NCBI GenBank assembly: GCA_020200615.1
Contig: JAIVIH010000010.1
Location: 1 to 24,226 of the forward strand
Reading direction: 5' to 3'
Length of the DNA stretch: 24,226 nt
Source: Actinomycetota bacterium
GTDB lineage: Bacteria > Actinomycetota > Acidimicrobiia > Acidimicrobiales > AC-14
Under the pieces are notes generated by a model that had not been told where the DNA came from, made no database searches, and was given only the letters and a program-made list of their open reading frames with translations. Every line of letters begins with the position of its first letter. Positions within the stretch are counted from its first letter, which is position 1. Made by a program: the position numbers and the translations under genes. Shown here in pieces: positions 22,156-24,226 of the stretch.

Positions 22156-22935
22156 TCAGGAAGAGCCGTCCGTCGGGGCGATGACCACCCGGCGGCGCGG
22201 TTCCTCGCCCTCGGAGCTGGTGCTCACCCCGTCGATGGCGTTGATGGTGTCGTGGACAACCTTGCGGTCGGCGGGGGGCATGGCCTCCAGGACACAGGCC
22301 ACGCCGCTCTCCAGGACCTGGGTGGCAACGCCGGTGGCGAAGCGCTCCAGGGCCCGACGCCGGGCCTGGCGGTAGCCGGTGATGTCGACGACGATGCGGC
22401 TCGCTCGCCCGCGCGATTTCCGCTGGACGACGGTCCGGGTCAGCTCCTGGACCGCGCTCAAAGTCTGTCCTCGGGGACCAATGAGAAGGCCCAGACCCTC
22501 GCCTTGGACGGCAAGCTCGACCGTGTCCTCGTCCAAATCACGCTGCTCGACGGTGAACGGAGCGCCAAAGGTCTCCAGCAGGCCGGTCAGGAAGCCCTCG
22601 GCCACCTCCACCTCGTCTGCGTCCGGACCATCCACGGCCGACTCGCTGTCGATGACCTCCACCCGCGCCTCCCGTACGTCGATCTTCGGACTTGCCTCAC
22701 GTTCGGGCGCCGGCTTGCGCGTCCGACGCCTTTCCCGCCGCTCCACCTTCGGCCGGGGCGCACTGGGCAGAACCCGCGCCCGCACCCGCGCTTCCGACCG
22801 CAACCGGCCAAACAATCCCGCCTTGGGCTCTTCGACGATTTCGAACTCGGCGTCGGCCTCGTCCACACCCAGCTGGTCAAGGGCGGCATCCTTGGCCTCT
22901 TCGACCGTCTTACCTGTGACTTCAACCCATTCCAT
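22156..22935 (-). CDS. jag: Jag / SpoIIIJ-associated RNA-binding protein (KhpB)
   Basis: A 259-residue cytosolic RNA-binding protein. The Jag-N domain is at 1-50 (EWVEVTGKTVEEAKDAALDQ; EEPKAGLFGRL), followed by a charged linker rich in Arg/Glu (50-105). The KH domain carries GLLIGPRGQTLSAVQEL (GPRG at 153-156) and the R3H domain ends in ADRKVVHDTINAIDGV (R224, H228). Domain order and length are normal. The ATG at 22935 follows a GGAAGGGGAAG purine stretch that contains the end of yidC, three bases away, so jag is probably co-translated with yidC. It is part of the yidD-yidC-jag-rsmG set. Confidence 0.94.
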   Translation of the reverse strand: MEWVEVTGKTVEEAKDAALDQLGVDEADAEFEIVEEPKAGLFGRLRSEARVRARVLPSAPRPKVERRERRRTRKPAPEREASPKIDVREARVEVIDSESAVDGPDADEVEVAEGFLTGLLETFGAPFTVEQRDLDEDTVELAVQGEGLGLLIGPRGQTLSAVQELTRTVVQRKSRGRASRIVVDITGYRQARRRALERFATGVATQVLESGVACVLEAMPPADRKVVHDTINAIDGVSTSSEGEEPRRRVVIAPTDGSS

Positions 22936-22938
22936 GAG

Positions 22939-24086
22939 CTACTTCCCCTTCCGGGAGTTGCCGCGCGTGGGCCGGGAACGTCCCTGGGGCGCGGTGCCCT
23001 TGGCCTGAGCCCGCCCCTTACCCGGGGGGGTCGCCCTTCCGTTCGGCGATCCCGACGAGCGGCTCGAACCGGCGCCTCCGGCAGTGGTGGCTTGCCCGCG
23101 GCAGGCTTCCGGGGGCGACCACCCCGCTCAGAAGGCCGCTCGGGCCCAGGCTTGGCGTTGCCGCCGGACTTCGGCGGTGTGGGCCTGCCCTTTCCCGCCT
23201 TGGGAGCCTTGGCCGCCCGAGCGGGCCGGCCCGCCTTGCCCCCGCCGCCCTCGCCCTTGCCTTTGCCGTTGCCGTCGGCAGCGGGATCCAGTTCGTCCTT
23301 GGCCGGCCGGTCGGACTTGCCACCCGAGCCCGACTCCGCCGCTTCGCGGGCCTCCCGGCGCCGGAAGAGCACCGCCTGCTGGCCGATCTGCCAGACGTTC
23401 GACACGAAGAAGTACAAGACGACGCCGGCGGGGATGCTCCAGGAGATCAACCCCAGGAAGGCGGGAAAGATCTTGCCCATGATCTGGACCTGGGTGTTGA
23501 TCGCGTCCTTGGGCAGGCGGGACGTCATCTGTCGCTGCTGGAACATCCCGGTGGCGATGACCAGGCCGATGACCAGGAGGTAGGGGAGGATCTTGGGGAA
23601 CGAGCCGACCTTGGACGCTGCCTGGGCCAGGTCCATCCCGAAGGACTGCATCTTTCCCCCGGACTCGCTCAGCGCCTGGTAGAGGTCGCTGTTCACGGGG
23701 ATGTGCTTGGGAACGGGCCGGCCCAGGCCGAGGATGAGCCGGTAGAGGACGATGAACAGGGGCATCTGCAGGAGCAGGGGGAGGCACCCGGCCAGGGGGT
23801 TGACGTTGTGCTCCTTGTAGAGCTTCATCAGCTCTTCGTTGCGCTTCTGCGGCTCCGTCTTGTACTTGGCCTGCAGCCGCTTCAACTCAGGCTGGATCCG
23901 CTGCATCTCCTGCTGGGACTTCACCTGCTTGGCCACCAGCGGCATCCGCAGGATGGAGACGGCCACCGTGAGCAGCATGATCGCCACCCCGAAGGACGGG
24001 ATGACGGCGTAGACGGCAGCCAGCACCCCTCCGAAGGCGGCGTAAAGGGGATCGAGGATCCAGAACTTCTCGGCCGCGAAGATCAT
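22939..24086 (-). CDS. yidC: Membrane protein insertase YidC with likely frameshift in C-terminal tail
   Basis: Oxa1-family insertase, about 380 residues. DPLYAAFGGVLAAVYAVIPS then FGVAIMLLTVAVSILRMPLV is the first core helix, followed by the coiled coil KSQQEMQRIQPELKRLQAKY. PLAGCLPLLLQMPLFIVLYR, LPYLLVIGLVIATGMF and FLGLISWSIPAGVVLYFFVS supply the other helices, followed by a long Lys/Gly/Arg/Pro tail. In the starting frame the ORF runs about 350 nt into jag, which is implausible. A second frame, open only from 23127, reads TTAGGAGSSRSSG then GRATPPGKGRAQAKGTAPQG and ends at TAG 22939-22941, three bases before the jag ATG. A 1-nt loss, most likely in the 7-C run (23024-23030), explains this. 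A copy of the dispersed element lies in the tail. The start ATG overlaps the upstream stop (ATGA). Confidence 0.9.
23119..23147 (-). repeat. 29-bp dispersed element, copy C (inside yidC tail)
   Basis: The minus strand reads GGGCCCGAGCGG, CCTTC, TGAGCGGGGTGG, two differences from copies A and B. It is read as PERPSERGG, the third of the three possible reading frames used by the copies in this window. Confidence 0.75.
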
Positions 24087-24226
24087 GCCCGGCCTCCCAG
24101 GGCCCGAGCGGCCCTCTGAGCGGAGTGACCGGCCCGAGCGGCCCCCTGAGCGGAGTGACCGGCCCGAGCGGCCCCCTGAGCGGAGTGACCGGCCCGAGCG
24201 GCCCTCTGAGCGGAGTGACCGGCCCG
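24083..24226 (-). CDS. yidD: Probable 3' end of yidD, consisting of decapeptide repeats (partial)
   Basis: The frame ending at TGA 24083-24085 is open to the window edge and encodes RA, then four units GHSAQ(R/G)AARA, then LGGRA and stop. The stop overlaps the yidC ATG (ATGA), the coupling style used throughout this window, and yidD is the gene normally found directly upstream of yidC. None of the conserved YidD core (Cys-rich, amphipathic) is inside the window, so the identity is positional. The tail is strongly basic/Ala-rich. Alternative: a non-coding array. All three minus-strand frames of the 30-bp unit are open, so openness alone is weak evidence. Confidence 0.45.
   Translation of the reverse strand, partial: RAGHSAQRAARAGHSAQGAARAGHSAQGAARAGHSAQRAARALGGRA
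24101..24226. repeat. Tandem array of the 30-bp dispersed element (at least 4.2 copies)
   Basis: Units at 24101-24130, 24131-24160, 24161-24190 and 24191-24220, with the next cut at the window end. Each reads GGCCCGAGCGGCCC, then T or C, then CTGAGCGGAGTGACC. Units 1 and 4 carry T and units 2 and 3 carry C; otherwise they are identical. The first half contains the inverted repeat GGGCC-CGAGC-GGCCC. The unit length is a multiple of 3. Confidence 0.95.

Noticed and set aside
22587..22935. Extension of YidC through jag as a genuine fusion or overlap
   Set aside because: The jag frame is complete and conserved, and the alternative yidC frame ends three bases before the jag ATG; a 1-nt slip is the simpler explanation.
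24101..24226. CRISPR array
   Set aside because: Repeats are directly abutting with no spacers, so it is a tandem repeat.

Overview
The window is high-GC DNA from an actinomycete-type chromosome, most likely an Acidimicrobiia-like lineage (inference). Three things support this: a mycothiol-type formaldehyde dehydrogenase, many genes starting directly behind a TAnnnT -10 box (leaderless), and a gene order from the cca/pcnA-type gene to yidC that parallels the origin-proximal block of Mycobacterium (pcnA, DUF6049, murJ, sigM, anti-sigma, trxB, trxA, parB, parA, rsmG, jag, yidC, yidD).

Layout. 1-1433: 3' part of an mscR-like dehydrogenase translationally coupled to an MBL-fold hydrolase. 1498-2773: a secreted protein of unknown function and an OsmC-family protein, both on the minus strand. 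2870-3093: remnant of a methyltransferase gene. 3071-4615: acyl-CoA ligase (minus). 4742-5919: acyltransferase-3 gene broken by an internal deletion. 5967-6701: CPBP-family membrane protease. 6647-9148: CCA-adding-type nucleotidyltransferase and HDAC-family deacetylase (minus). 9211-11924: GNAT acetyltransferase and DUF6049 protein. 11980-12822: DegV. 12843-14297: Ser/Thr kinase with a clipped N-terminus. 14317-15788: ECF sigma factor and zinc anti-sigma factor. 15724-16095: small membrane protein (minus). 16157-17259: a membrane protein fused by deletion to trxB lacking its FAD-binding N-terminus. 17435-17690: thioredoxin gene with an internal deletion. 17739-19123: ECF sigma factor coupled to an alkyltransferase with a C-terminal Ada zinc domain (minus). 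20082 down to 19186, then up to 24226: parB, parA, rsmG, jag, yidC and the 3' end of a probable yidD, all on the minus strand, with a parS site inside rsmG.

Two signals stand out. First, a GC-rich element of about 29-30 bp occurs as single copies in three genes (acyltransferase, HDAC, yidC tail) and as a tandem array of at least four copies at the window end, where it would encode a repeated decapeptide at the C-terminus of the probable YidD. Copies are read in three different frames and on both strands, and at least two look like in-frame insertions into conserved folds. Second, five plus-strand loci (methyltransferase, acyltransferase, kinase/murJ position, membrane protein-trxB, trxA) show clean internal or terminal losses, while the minus-strand genes are intact except for a likely 1-nt slip in the yidC tail. 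This is either real structural decay or an assembly/strain artefact, and has to be resolved before any claim that the thioredoxin system is absent.

Genes that appear to work together: MscR with the MBL hydrolase (mycothiol-linked formaldehyde/nitrosothiol detoxification); sigma with zinc anti-sigma (stress regulon); ParA, ParB and parS (chromosome segregation); YidD, YidC and Jag (membrane protein insertion); and the second ECF sigma with the alkyltransferase (possible alkylation response).
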